Below are positions 24,701 to 39,700 of a DNA stretch of 64,000 nucleotides, in pieces. Below the pieces are notes generated by a model, which was not told where the DNA came from, searched no databases, and saw nothing but the letters and a program-made list of their open reading frames with translations. The translations under genes and the position numbers were made by a program. Source of the stretch: Helicoverpa zea (Eukaryota > Arthropoda > Insecta > Lepidoptera > Noctuidae); the NCBI RefSeq assembly GCF_022581195.2, contig NC_061461.1:5766001-5830000 (forward strand). Direction: 5' to 3'. Numbering within the stretch: position 1 is the first letter of the stretch; each line of letters begins with the position of its first letter.

Positions 24701-27700
24701 TAACTACGTCAGTGGTATCATAATAAAAACATTATCATGTATGGCAGCACCTTTTACCTAAATAAATATTATAACTACCTAAATACACACTTGAGTTTTT
24801 AGCTTTTGAGCTGCGTATCTCAGAATCCTTGCTTATATTAAAATGCGAAAGTAATTTTGTCTGTCTGTCGAGCTTTCACACCAAATCATCTGAACCGATT
24901 TAAATGATTTTTTGGAACTTGCTAATCCAGGAACTGAGAAAAATTTAGGCTTTTTTTGCCCAGATGTGGAACGTGGTTCTCCCGGAACGTGGGTGAAACC
25001 GCGGGTGCTAATTATTGTCGACATCAGTTTAAAGGTACAATACCACCAAAAGAATTGTATGTTATGGTTCGGGATTAAATAATATTTGAATTTACAAAAT
25101 AACACTTGATCTATATGGTACTCATCACAGCAAAATATTTGCGACTAAAATGATCAAAATAATTATTATTTACAAAAAAAAAAAACTTCGACTTCGCGAA
25201 TGCTAGAACTGTTCTTCTCATGAGGTAATCTGATAGAAATAAACGTAACGCTTTAGATCAATTTATTATTATTTTTTAAATTGAGGAAAACAAAACACAT
25301 AGACATATTCTACCTACAACACATCACATTGTGAAGGTGCCTCGAGTATTTTATGATCTAAAGGTGTCATTAAACCATCATTCAGTAGGTAGATCAATAT
25401 CGATTACAACCGATCAATATTGATCGTTGAATATGACTGTACCAAGCCAAATAATAAGCTACATTACCCACTCATTAATTTAATAATCATTAATCGAGTT
25501 AATAATTTTATTGGAGTATTCGATAGTACAAGGCTAGTTTTCGTTTGAGAATCTTTATCATCGATCATTCAAATCAATCTTATGCTAATAGTGTAGGTTT
25601 AACAACACCCTTAAGCGATTGGAACAATCATAAATCTTATATTAGGTGAACATTAAATTATGTATTTTAGTATCTATTGTGAGTGTTATTCTTTTATCTT
25701 TATTCTTTGTATAAAGGTCATAATTTTCCCACTCTAAATATGTTTTTTTTTACAAGAGATATTTGAGTCGATATTTGAAAAAAAATATATACGTGAACAA
25801 ACATCTGAATTAAAAACCTCCTCCTTTTTGGGAAATCGGTTAAAAAGAAGTAAGTGTTCCTTTGCGTATCACATTGGATTTAATACAAGTATGGTGCGCA
25901 TATGCTTTCGGATGTTTACTACGATGTAGGGTCCAGGCACCGTGACAAATATATTTATATGGAAAAATACCCGTTGTCTTTGTAAGGCTTTATACCTATC
26001 ATCAGAATTGCGTGGTTTAACAAGTCAATAAACGTCACAAAACTAAAACGTTCTTCATAAGTGCTACAAATAAATATCTTATTTACCTGTGGCCTATATT
26101 GTTTATTACAGGTAACATTAATTGGCTATCCAGGTATGAATAGATGCGGTTTTTGTGTTTTGTGTCTGACCACAAAAATTACCGCTGCTTTAATATTGCT
26201 TGGGGGTTTTGACACATTATAGTTTCCAAAACAGCACTAAACAGGGACTTGCAAAAAAATACTTACGTTATATTATATTGAGGATACTGTCGTTTAAGTA
26301 AAAACTCCAAGAAACATATATCTCAAACAGATAAAATCATATTTTCCCACAGAGCTTCTCAAACAAAGAGTTAGGTTGTAAATATGCTCCTTTTTTAATA
26401 TTATATTTTAAAATTTATGTATTAAAACTGATTTGTATATATTTGATTGATGTAGTAAATAAAATATATTAACATATTGGAAAGGCACCCAAAGTACCGT
26501 TAGCGATTGTAAAAGTGTGCAAACCAGCATTTGCAAAAAATATCCCGTAAATTAATAACTACCAATATTTGATTTCGTATAATCCGAGAACTGATAATCA
26601 TGAACGAATGATAAATATAGAGGTAAAATTGACTATGGACCCTAAACATGTTTATGGAAATAGTACAATGTATATGATTACAACCTACACACAGTTCGCA
26701 TAAATACAGGAAGCTGACAAACAAACTGACTCCAGCATTTTCCATGCATAAGCCGAGCTAACTTATTGGCTATTTATTCATTAGGTGGTAAGTGGTCTAG
26801 TACGCACACCATGCATAATGGACGTATTACTTTATTATATTAGTTTATTTATGAATTGAATTAGATAAGTCAATTTATTTGATGAGTAACGTCTATTGTT
26901 AGTTTAATATAAGAATAACAGATTTTATTGTTCTCAATTGAAAAATCTGTTATTGTTCAAATGATATTTTTAGGTATATTGATTCCAGAAGCTTAGGTAA
27001 CATCATCTAAAGTTTAAATAAAGTGAGTTTGATTTTTATAAGTAAGTACTTAACTCATCCTGACATTGTTCTGGAATTGATCACAGTTCACATTTCTTTT
27101 AGTTAAACGTGATCAGAAAGAAAGTCAGATAGGATTGGAAACGTGTTCTATTGAAGAACGTGTTATCATACTTATGTTAATGTTTAAACCGAAAGGAAAC
27201 TCTAATCTGTAACGATGGGAGCTTTGATCAGTGAAAAAACAGAGATTTTAGTGACTTCGTTGTCAGTTGCTATCATCAAGATAGACTAGGGGCAATTAGT
27301 ATTATAAATACAATCAGTATTATAATAAATGAAGAATGAATGAATATTTAAAAAATGAATGAAGTGGACGTACACATAATATATACATTTCTACTTACAT
27401 GTTTTTCCCTGAAACAGTATGTTCTACAAGTAGGATTTCATACATTTACGGTCCACCTTTCGAAACGAATATAAAATAAATATTTCGTCATAATCCGCAT
27501 GCAAATAATATAAAGAAGACACTACGACATCAACGAATAAGTATATTTTTATATCCTGTGGGGATTGTAAGGATGATTTTCATATTTTTTTTTTGTAGAT
27601 GTGTTGTTAAAAGTGTTTTTTTGTGTTCATTGTTTATTTGATTTGGAATCAATGTTAACGGACTTTTTAATTGAAGTATTTACATAATATTTACAACAAT

Positions 27701-30700
27701 TTTTAAAAGTTAAAGTAAACTTATATGTTTACAGGAATGAATTTTATCCAATGCGCAAACTTTGTCAACTTATAGTTAAATAAGTTTTATAGATACGTAT
27801 ATTTTTATTTTGTAGTGTTTTAGTACAAAAAAGAAAAGTTATTGATATCGAAAGTTGTTTATTTTGTAACCGCTAGAACGGTCACAGTCGTCATAGTATG
27901 CACGGCGGCAAGGCGAAACCGGTTTACTGACGCGAGCTCCGCTGGGCGCGCGTAAGAATAGTTGGTATCCATATTTTTCTGATTTTAGGGCGGACAAAAG
28001 AACGAAAAAAATTTTTTTACTGATGATGCAGATATGTTCTGTTAACGATTCTGGACCACCAGTTTTTTTGCGCACTGCTTAAAATTCATTCCTGTATATA
28101 TATACAACTTAAAACTAATACATTGCATCAAAAAATTACTCCTCATCGCTGTCACTGGGTAATGTACCCAAAAGGCTGGCAGCATTGCCACGTTGGATGG
28201 CAATGCTCAACCTCTGTGCGAAATAAAAGCCAGCCCTTGGGTCACGACTTTCATAAAGAGTAGACGAATGTTCATGAGACAAAGGTGTGAACACACATAT
28301 TTTCATACTGAAATTAATAAGGAGTTTTTATATGTCAAAGCACATTTACACAATTGATAGATTTTCCGGATCATTGTTTGTGTATCTAAGAAGCTCGCAG
28401 TACTGGAGCAATCTAGTAAATTACTCCGCATATTTTTATAATAAATGTCACATTTTATAAATTGATTTAATAAATTACTAGTATAGGTAGTACTAGCCGG
28501 TATAATTGTAATCCTTGGTTTAATACTCGCAAGCATCTCAATGGAAACGAAGGTAACTTGTAAGGCAAAACATAGATTGTTATTATTTTAAATTAGTTTC
28601 TATACATTATGTGCCTTCCATACATTTTTAATAATTTTATAGCCAGATTTACACAATTAAGTTAATAAAATATAGAAAGCAGAACAATTTATGGAAATTA
28701 GAAGATTTTCCCTTTATAAGGTAGTAGGTTGGTAGTCTCAAGGTATTCGGGAGTTTAAAGTTGATGTGGAGACTTCGGAAAAAATGAATAAACAAGTTCT
28801 TTATCCCTTCTCATCAACCACCGGGACTATTAATTATATCCATACATAATGATAACTAGAGAAAATAAAAACTTATGCTTAGCAGCGAGGAAAAAAGTTT
28901 CTTTGTTTGAGGAAATCTATTTCTCAATTCGCGCGTTCTTTGACCTTTGGCCTCCAGCTCATCTGAATATTATAACACGTTCGCGGATACATAAGCTATC
29001 AATAATAACTCAGCTACACAACCTAGTTCTACATATAAAACGCTATTTTATGTTACGATGTTCTAGTTTCAAAGTCCGTTGTATCTTTTACATCGATTGC
29101 ACAATTTGCGTCTTAACATTGCTAGGCGCGTGTGACATTGAATTTACGCACATTTCGTGGCCGGCCCTCTGGTCAATACCACATGAGCTCACCATGTGAA
29201 CACACGGGAACCAAAGAATAACCAAAATAAACCAAATAAAACTATGGAATTCCACGCAATTTTAAATGCATGACTGTACCTTATCATACTTATAGTGGTT
29301 AGAATACTAATTAAAGTCCCATTTTGGATATTTAATAAATATCTTTTATTCGTAGAAAATGTACGTGTTTAAAATACCTAAAAAGTGTAAATAATAATTA
29401 GCACTGATTGTGTATAAATAACTGCTTACTACAGCAGAAAATACCATAATCTACATTGAAGGCTGGTTAGAAGTTACAACATAATTGAACTGCGTCCGAG
29501 TAGCACATGGTGCTACCGAGAAACATAGACAAATTGTTCCGTACTCGTTATGCAAATATGCGAGAATCGTTTGTTTAATTTAATTAAAGGCGCAGGCGCG
29601 ACTGGCTAACGACTGGTTACCACGTACCACATATGAACATAAAATGTTTATTTTAAGCTCTAAAGTTAGAAGAATTTATATGGTAGGTAATAAACTTATT
29701 AAAGTATTTTCGGCTAGCAAATTATTCTGTAAGTACAAATATTTTGCTCAATCTACCAAAAACGATGTCTCCATATTTTTTGAGTTTTCTGGGCCAAAGG
29801 ATATTTAAATAAACGAAAAATTACTATGCGAACTAGTTCAATGCCGCGGAAATCATTGATTTCATAAATCGACTAGATACAATATCACCTGACAAAAGCT
29901 TAGCAAGAGTAGCGCAGTACATATATCTACGGTACAGAGTTTCAGAACATGGGATTTTTTCATGAGTTAGCTTACTTGTAAACAGTGAATTTGTTGTATG
30001 TGCCTACAGGTACATAAGTACAACAGGTAATTTTAACATACAAAGGTAGGCTGCCTAGCAAATCATCAGAATTTCTTTTGAATAATCATACCTATGCGTG
30101 TGACTTAGACCTACATCTGGGCTTCCATTACTAGTCTATGCGTAGATAACATTGCAGTCCATAGCCGATACACTTGACAGCTGGAGGTGATGTTGTAACG
30201 AAGCTCATTGATATGGGCAGAGCGTAGGCTTCATTAGTTCACCACTCCTCTAAACCTACTACCGTTTTGAAATAAAAGTGCTTTACGCCGACCAAATAAA
30301 ATTCGTGAAAATGACTCAATTAACATTACGCACCACTCCCTTGAAATGTCCGTTTCTAAACAAACCTCAAATGCCTTCTAGTTGACTCCTCGTCGCAATG
30401 AATGCAAAGCATAAATCCGCGCCTCCATGACAAAACAAGTAGTACTCACTGTGACTGGAATACAAACCGTCATCGCTCTGGATTGTGATTTACGTGTAGA
30501 AAGATTCGTGCACAATACGACTGTTAAATAACCCCGACATTCCCTAGAAAAAACGATTTCACAATAGAACATTATGGTAATGATACTTCAATGCTATGAA
30601 TCTTAAGGAATAATTATAACAAGGGCGGTGATAATTAAAAGTGAAGGCTGACAAAAATTATGAACGGTCAGCCGGCGAGTGACATTGATCACGTTACACA

Positions 30701-33700
30701 CTTCATTACATTATGCAAGTAACGACTCCAACAATCACTCGCCTATGCAATTATCTACTTTTATACGTCCCGTTTAATCTATAAATAAATATTACCTACT
30801 TCCTATCTTAATCAGCGTAAGCTAAAGACAACTAAAGTTTTACAGTTTTTGTTGGAAATGAAATGAAATGAAATGAAATTTATTTATTTGCTAGAATATA
30901 GGTGGAATGGAATTACCATAAACCTGAAATTGCTTTGTTATATATACTTACTTATTGGCATACGGTTATGAATCATCTCATTTCAGAGCAATCTGTAAAT
31001 AGTATTTTAGTATCTGCGTGTTTAATTGGACATGAATAGACTTCATAATGTACCTATTTTAAATTTAATTGATTCTAGACTGTGCCTCGTACACACAAAT
31101 TGTTGCATATAAAAACCATGGATAGAATTTGGTAATGCTCATAGTCATAGTATAAAAATAGAATACTCAATGAAACCCACATTATTCTTACACGGAACTG
31201 TGATTTGAATTTTGAATTATCCGCTTCCCGAAGATATTTAAATTAATCTAATGTATAATGTGGGTGTTAAATTAAAGTCTATAATGAATATTATTTTTAA
31301 TTACTAATTACTTCCACCCGGCCGCTACGTCGTAGGATAACAGAGCTTATTATGGTCATCATGTGACATGTGTATTGATATCGCAACGTGCATATTAATC
31401 CATAATGTTAATGATCCCAAGATGATACATAAAACATACAAACACTTGGTTTAACTGGAACAAGGTTTGAGGTTTTGGATTTGGTAACAGGACATTTAAA
31501 AAGACAGATATTGGATAAAAATGTTCTTACCTACCACACCTTTAGCCGTTTGCGGTGCAATTTCCGTAGGGGCATTTAATGAGGACATGGTAATACGCTT
31601 TTTCATATTTATTATTTTCTATTGTATATTGCATTTCTTCACACCAGATGTCAACTCCCTTCTTTAAAATTGTCTTATATAAAAAAAAAATATCTGTAAG
31701 CAGACCCATCGTCTTATCAAGTATGACTAAATAGTTGCCTTCAGTTGATCTACGAGGCTAAGAAAAGCTGCCACGGTCAAGAATGCGTATTGCATCTCGG
31801 AAAACACGCTATATTATGCCATAGAATTAGGATGACTCAATCAGGTTAAAGTTAAGTAACCGCTTTGAGTGAGCTGATAATGATTATGTTGCTATATTTT
31901 TGTTTTGAAAATTGACCATTATTTTCCCAACCTTTAGTAAATTGTTTCATAGGGATCCATCTGAACTTTACAATCAAATTGAATTTAAAATTACACAATA
32001 CGACTGATCGTCAGACGTTCTGACTTCTGAATTTTCAGAAATACAGCCGGGACTCAATTGCGGGCTATCAGAGAATTCACAAAAGTATGTCAACCGATGA
32101 CAAGTGCTGCTTAACTTGTAATCGATCCAGTCAATCTGTGCAGTTAACTATCAATTAGACTAAATCTCCTTTATGAATCGACTAGTCTGTGGCTATTCCT
32201 GCTGCCGGGATAAATTCGCTGCTCATGAATTTCCCTGGCATTGCCACCGGCCCTAGGTATATCAAGCATAAAAGTTTACTCCTTATGATACAATGTAGGC
32301 AAGTAGCATCAAAAATACTTGTTGCTATACATTTATTGACAGAGCTGTTTCCTTAAAATAATATCACATTAAACTATACACATAGTTTTAAGAGTTATGT
32401 TCTCTGATATTTTTGTTAACGAAACGTTTGCTTTCATCTTTTTAAGCTACATTTTTTTAATAAAAAAGTTAAATAAAGATAAAAAAATATATTTTCTTTA
32501 GCTTGATACAATGTTACACCATGCTATTAAATTATTCATAGGCGTTTATATGAACGCTTGCACAGTACTAAAACACTTCGCATTAAACCCACACTCCGTG
32601 AATTAGTGTAACTGTAATGGTAGCCAGGAAAGTTTTTGGCATCTAAAAAGATATAGTTTCAAGAAATTATTGAAATATGGGTAGATACCCGGCTATTGAA
32701 ACTAATCCTTCTTTAACTCTGAAGAAGGTGATATTTATTTTAAAACTTTAAAAGTCTTATAAAGCTGCTACTGCTAGCAAACTGAAAAGAGAAGTTACCA
32801 AATGGGGTGACAATACTCTGGGGCACATTTTTTACAAACAGTCTTTAATAGACAGAACATCTTGGTTGGTGCCTGCCATTTATGAATATCAATATCGGCA
32901 TTTAAGACGCTTGCTTTTAGTTTTATAGCAGGGGCGCCAGTAGGTTCAAATGGAGCTATTCATATTGTTTTATAATGTTAATTAATAATAAATGAATATT
33001 ATTCTTACGTCTGAAGTCATCTGATTACGTAAATTAACAATCATTTTCTTTCGTTAACAAAATGTGATATGCAATTTTGAAGTGCCTACTAAAATGTTGG
33101 AGCAACGTTTTACTGATCAGTGTTATATTCAGACTTTTTTAAAAGGCGCTTGCGTGGAGTGACTTCTTGTATAATAGAAATCCTCATATAATCTTTTCTA
33201 TAAATATTGAATTTCTTTTATAAATCTATACTTATAATAAATCTGTAGAGAGGTCAATTCTGTACATTGAATATAATATTTCCAAAATAACTATTAGGGG
33301 GTGATTAGTGATCGATACTGATCCAAAAAATGCAATCAGTAAAATGTTTGTCTGTCTGTCCGTATGTTCGTTATGGAAACGAAAACTACTTGACGGATTT
33401 CAATGAAACTTGGTACAATGATTCTTTGTACTCCTGGGCACTTTTCATCCCGCTGCGATCAATAGGAGCAGAGCAGTGAAGGTAAATGTTGGGAAAACGG
33501 GAGAAGTTACTCCATTTTTTATGCTTCCGTCGCGTGTGCAGCTTTAATGGTTAAAGCTACACAGAAACAATGTATGACGGAAATGTTCTCCTTAAAATCA
33601 TGTAAAAAATATATCTAGAAAGTATATGTCTATCTTTTATGGTTGGCTCACAATAACACGTTTAACTCTCGATAGCCTCTCTTTGTACAAAGTCCAAATC

Positions 33701-36700
33701 TAACGCGGACGAAGTCGCTGGAAGAAGCTAGTTATTAAATATAAGGCGTTTAGCCAAGTACACAAAACGTATTTTATTGCAAATGTAATAGTGTACTCTC
33801 TGATATACATGCCCTTCACATTGTGTCTTGTCTCAAAAACGCAAAGCACGAATTCCCGAATCATGGAAGAATGATGCCATGCCGAACAAATTGGCATTGC
33901 TCTAAAACGCTTCATAGTTTTCGGTACTGCGAATGTAAATAGCGTAATGGTAAACGTTGTTTGTTTTTAAAATAAAGTAACACAAAAAAAAAATCAATAA
34001 AAACTTAAAAATCTTTATTTTTATTATATTTTACAATGATATTTCCATTCCTAGAACTACATACAATTTACAAAAATAATAAAAAAGGGAAAAAATGTAA
34101 ACTACATATGTGTCAAATGTTTTAAACTTCTACTACGTCACAACTGTTTTCCGAAAATATATAAAAAATAAAAACGTTTTAGAGGTACACCTACCTTATA
34201 CCTACCAGTCACGTCTTCACGGTGCACGAAATTTATTGGAAAAATAAAAAGCGTGCGACCACAAACCAACATCGCATTGAGTCACTCGTTACAACTGTTC
34301 TTGAGAAATGAACCACGGAAATGCATGGTTCTGTTCAATGATATATTGATAACACATAGTTTATAGAAAGGTGAACTGGTGAACATTATTAGATGGTTTC
34401 CTACTTAATCTCGTGACATATTAAATGGCTCATGGGTAAACAAGTATAAAACAAAAAAGGTCAATCAGTGTTACCGCGCACTAATGATGATTGGGCTTGC
34501 AATGCTGGAATTTCCATTGTGGTAGAAAATTTCCAAGAAGTGTTGAACTTCTTGGTTGAAGCCTATATGTAGAATTCATTATGATTATTATAAAAAGTAA
34601 TAGATGAGAGATTACGGATATTAGCCGCCTTTGAATGATGTGTGGTTGCGAAAATACATACTCCATGACCAAGCAATTTGCAAGCGCAGGTTGTATTGAT
34701 CATATCGAGCGAGACACTTGAATCTCAAATATGCTACTTTAACCGAGATAATATCTCAAATACAAATATGTTCAAAGATAATGTAAATAAAATTTTTGGC
34801 AGTACATGATTTTGAACTACACGTTTACACATACTTGTAGCAACAGCTACGGGGTAGAACACCCCGTAGTCCGTAGCCCCGTAGCCCGTAGCACGCCAAA
34901 TCCCTTGTTATTGAATATTAATGGATCGAGTAAACAAACCAGTCGTTATCAATAAAACCGATCAAATCACGTTAATAACTATAATATGTGCAATATCGAT
35001 ACCTAATAATAACTCCACAGTAATATCGAGACTGATAATCTAAAGCAATGAAGTAATCTTATGTTTTACAACACTTATTTAATAATCTATATTGGTCAAG
35101 GCATGATTATGCAAGTGGATTTCATTTTTTATTCAATTTACTTATTTAAATAAAGGGCACTTAATCCACGTAATTTTGGTAAGTAGTAGTATGAAATGTA
35201 TCTAAAAACAAACATCTATTTATAGCTCATAATAACAAATTACATAAAAATAGTGTTCACAGTCACTCTTAATGTATTTTAAACAAGAAGTAAAAAAATT
35301 ACATTAACGGTAATTTTGTCAACTCTATCCGTAAAAATTAACTCTAATCAGTATTAATTTTACTAAGAAAAAAGGCAACTGAGGCCATACACCTCATTAA
35401 TATCGGAAGAAGTTAAGACAGTAATCATACTTCATATTAAAAGCTTAATTCAATAACTTAGGGCAAACATCAAAAACAAGTAAGTGCTTAAGTAAAAGTG
35501 AAACAAGCATTACTTAGTCTTACGTAAAATGGATTTGTGAGTTAACACTTTTTGACGTTAAAAGGACTATCGAGGTTCGAGCGAAGTACTGGCAAGATTT
35601 AATAATATCTACGTATCGCCTTAATTTATTTTATACTGTCGACTTCTCTTTGTGAATAGTATACAAGCAATGTTTTAGGAACTAGACTTTTTGCGCGGTT
35701 TTACCCACATCCCATGGGAACTAATGCCCGGGGAAATGGGAACTATTAGTATAGATAGTTTGATTCGAGGATTTTTTTGTAGTAAAGAGTAGGCACGACA
35801 CGATATGTCATTTTAGTTAACCTCAATGTCTCCTTGACCTATTTATTCCAAACTAGCCTTTGCCCGCGACTTCGTTCGCGTGGAATAGTGGCATCCGGCA
35901 GATTTTTGGTTTGAACAATAGATGGCGCTATATGCCCGGAATAAATTGTATTTTTTTGTAATAAAAACTATCCTATGTCCTTCTCCTGGCTCTAAACTAC
36001 CTCCCTGCCAGTTTTCAGCTAAATCGGTTCAGTCGTTCTTGAGTTATAAGGGGTATATATATATAGATATCATGCCTGATTCCGAGAGACTTAAATTATG
36101 CATAAGACGTCAAAGGATTTTTGTCTTATAAACATATACAAAATACTGTAGTACTATAAGTGAGCTTCAATATGTTTGTCATGCTTATTATTATGCTAGA
36201 GGTATACACCTGTCTAGACAGCTAGACTCTAGACAACGCATTTGTATCTAATTCTAAATAATGCGTTCTATTTGTTAAAATAAATTCATCATAGTACTGG
36301 TGCTCATTAAAAATATGCCATGAATACAAATATTTATAATAAAAAAAGTGTAGTAATAATATAATTACATTACGTAGTTATTTATATTTGTTTTATTATT
36401 TCTTGCTGCTCTTATAAGTACCTACGTACATATTACGCGGGGCTCGTTGTTATCGAGAGTGCCTATTACCAAATACTGTATATAGAGTGTTAAATGATTC
36501 TTTATTGAAATAGCTAATATGATCTATATGGTAATGAAATTGTTACACAATAAGTTTGTAAATTCTCCCACGTAAACCAATAGTTTTGGGATATTCTTGC
36601 TGTAATTGATTACTTTGACATATTATGGGTATAAAATAAAATACTTAGAATTAAATTAATATTTTTTAATTTTTAAAACTGTTAACTGAGTTTTGCAAAA

Positions 36701-39700
36701 ATATTTACACAGCTATTGAGCTAGCTATATCTTATAGTACATAGAGTGTACTACACTACTATCGGACACAAATACGAATCTGTTATCCTAATAAGAAATT
36801 ACTCACGAGAAATCAAAGTGACGGTTTTCTCGACCATGTCAGCAATCGGTCATGTGAACCAACCAAAAAGGCAGTCTTTACCAAAATATTTATTTTATAT
36901 GATCCCCAAAAAGACTTGCTAATCCTGCTGCATATGGATTCCTAAAATCATACTCCATTTGCACTGTTTCGACCTTAGGCTCGAATGACAATTCAGGATC
37001 GAGTTCTGGTGCCGTATCACTAATACCATTAATTACAATACGCAATAAATTCGACAGCGTATAACTTTCAAATTTCTTGAGCAAGTTCATTTTGAATTGG
37101 TACAGAATATTTTTTATAAATTTCCAAACTTCACTTAAAATCTCTTCAATGATTGCTCTGAACTGATTTTTGATTGCGAACAAAACTGTACCCATTTCCC
37201 TCCCTTGAGGTAAATCCGAGTCGAGCATGGAGTCTTCATTAGTGTTTCTGCGGTTGCTCGATATTGATGAGGTGGTTCTTGGATCTCGTGATGACGTCAC
37301 AGTCGAGGAAACCAGCTGAATAGATAATATAATTATCAGAGCATAAGTAATTCCGTGAAACATCTGAAAAAAATAATTTGCATAAGTATTTATTTATCTA
37401 AGATTTTAATAGTAGAAATATTGTACCTTTTTTACTAAACATAGGCGTTTTTGTTTATAAACGACAAGGATTGTCAAACATCACTTGTTTTATATGCACC
37501 ATGGGTAAAATAAAACCTTTGGAGACACATAATCGTAAATTAAGTTCAGACTTTGAATGAGTATGGCCAAGAAATCATGACGAACAAAGCAAAATTTTAA
37601 TTCCAAAACCACAAACAAGGAAAGTGTTAAAAATGCACAAAAACCGAAACCATCCTCTGTATGACCATATAAAAAATATTCACTTACTTTATCCGTCTTT
37701 CGTTTTTCTACAATGAAGGGTAGTCACTTCTTGAAGGGTACTTGACCGTGTAATTGAAAATAGGGCCTAACTTCATTTTATATAGAAGCAATACCCTAAT
37801 TCCTAATGCCCTTTTACTAAACAATACTAATTAATCATTATCTCATAGGTATATTACGTAATTAGGACTTTATCTTGAATTGAGTCACCGGTGTAATTAT
37901 TTAACGTAATTTTCTACGCTTAAACGGGTCATAAAACCATAATGCGTTCTCTAGGACACAACATTCTTCCTCCTCAGACATCATTATGTGTCGAACTGTT
38001 ATCAGTCAGCCATATTAGTTAAGAAGGATATATTATCTTACCATATGCAGCCATATCTGCAGATTGAAACCTTGAAGATGCTTTATGGCAATTATATTTA
38101 TTTAAAAATTAAAACGTAAAATATAGTTGCCGTAAATGGTGAAGGTTAATAGAAATGGGTAGATGTGATGTATTACATGTATATTTTCGTAGATTAAGAT
38201 AAAGTTTGTTTTGTTGTTCGCGAAAAATATTACGGATGTTTAATTAATGAGGTACCATAAAATCGCAACCTTAATTTTGATAATGTTTTAGTTAAAATGA
38301 TATATTTTAGGCATTTAATTTGCATTGCATTTTAATGCATCATTTTTTATCCGCCTACCATTGAACAAATTAGGCCTAATTTATGTCATTACTTTTATAA
38401 ATGGTTTTGATTTTAATGGTAATATTGTGTTTGATTAAAAGAATAACATGCAAACTTATTTAAGTCAAAGAAAACACGCTGCAACGATTTTTAAATTCAT
38501 AATCGTATATTCATTAAACACTTTTACTAACACTGTATATATACTGTTATTTTAAACAAAACAACATTGATAAGACATCTTTCGAGGCACTTTAGCTAAT
38601 CCATGGATTTAAACTTCGTAGATTGTAGACCGAAACTGGTTTTAATAGCATGAAAAGCGTATTGTTTTTTCTTAGAAATATGAATTGCTAATGAAAAATT
38701 CTTGGGTATTGTATCTCGTTACACTTCATACTTAAATGAACAATACTAAAGCGATTTAATGAAAGGTGAATAGGTAAGGAGATAAGGCTCCTTATCTTAT
38801 AGGTAGCTGTTTATCCAGGTAATGGCTCCGTCCGGAAAAAAGCTAGTTATAACCATCTTTTCTCATTTGTTACCCGAATTACATAATAACTAATTACTTA
38901 CGTCAGATCTCTTCAGATTGGTCAGAAGGGTAGAGAAAAGTCATGGAAGCATGTACTTTTCAATTTCATAATGGACTGTAAGAAGGTTTTGGTTCTAGCA
39001 CTCTGTGATCACGTAATAAAACGTGTGCTCTATTAACGTCTGCCACGATAAGATTAATAAGCGGACTTATACGATATGGGTCAAACACAAAAGGAGAAAA
39101 AAAAATGTTCATACAACTTAAAAACCGTTTTTTAAATATCATATCAACATTAAATCTCTTTAATAATTATTTCGCCTGGAAAACTTTTTCTGGATCATAA
39201 AAAAATCAGCTTAACCGGAATTTATTTAATTTTTCTCGCTTTTGAATCTGAAAAGATCTCCTTCTGTAGACTGTTCGGATGGCAAGTAGTTGAGTTCAAG
39301 TGATAATTAAAAATATATACAGATACTTTTGATACTTTTAACTCATTTAATAACATCAGTCATATTATCAAATATTCATAACATAACGAATAAAAAAATA
39401 TATAAAACTTAATTTTGAATTAAACGTTATAAAAATGTTGTTCACAAATTTTGGGTCTACTTCTGTAGACAAATAAAATAAGCCTAAATTTTCTAAAGAT
39501 GAACGCATCGTTATTATTTTGTCTCTTGTGTTGGTAGCATTGCATTCTCTATCATTTGCTCGGTTGTAATTTTACGTAAAGTGCGTGTGATAAGAGAAAC
39601 TCTTTATATTATTCAACTACACAAGTTTTCAGTCGAGATCAGTGTGTCTTTCCTGTGACTAGGATACCTGAGTAAGTAACCTTTGCAAATATGTAAACAC

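Larger units (their letters stand above)
16425..27729 (+). other. SLC22 intron 1, proximal part
   Basis: AT-rich intron sequence with no supported coding exon. It holds a MITE at 17941-18119, a (TAC)n tract at 21673-21716 followed by iterated CGTAGC words (about 21770-21805), and an RTE-like tail at 24832-25018. A small GC-richer patch at about 22551-22680 shows no gene structure. Short frames on both strands here are interrupted, AT-rich and unlike any family I know. Confidence 0.6.

Noticed and set aside
28849..29199. 116-codon + strand frame
   Set aside because: AT-rich, with no recognisable domain, no splice signals in suitable places and no promoter. Length alone is not enough.
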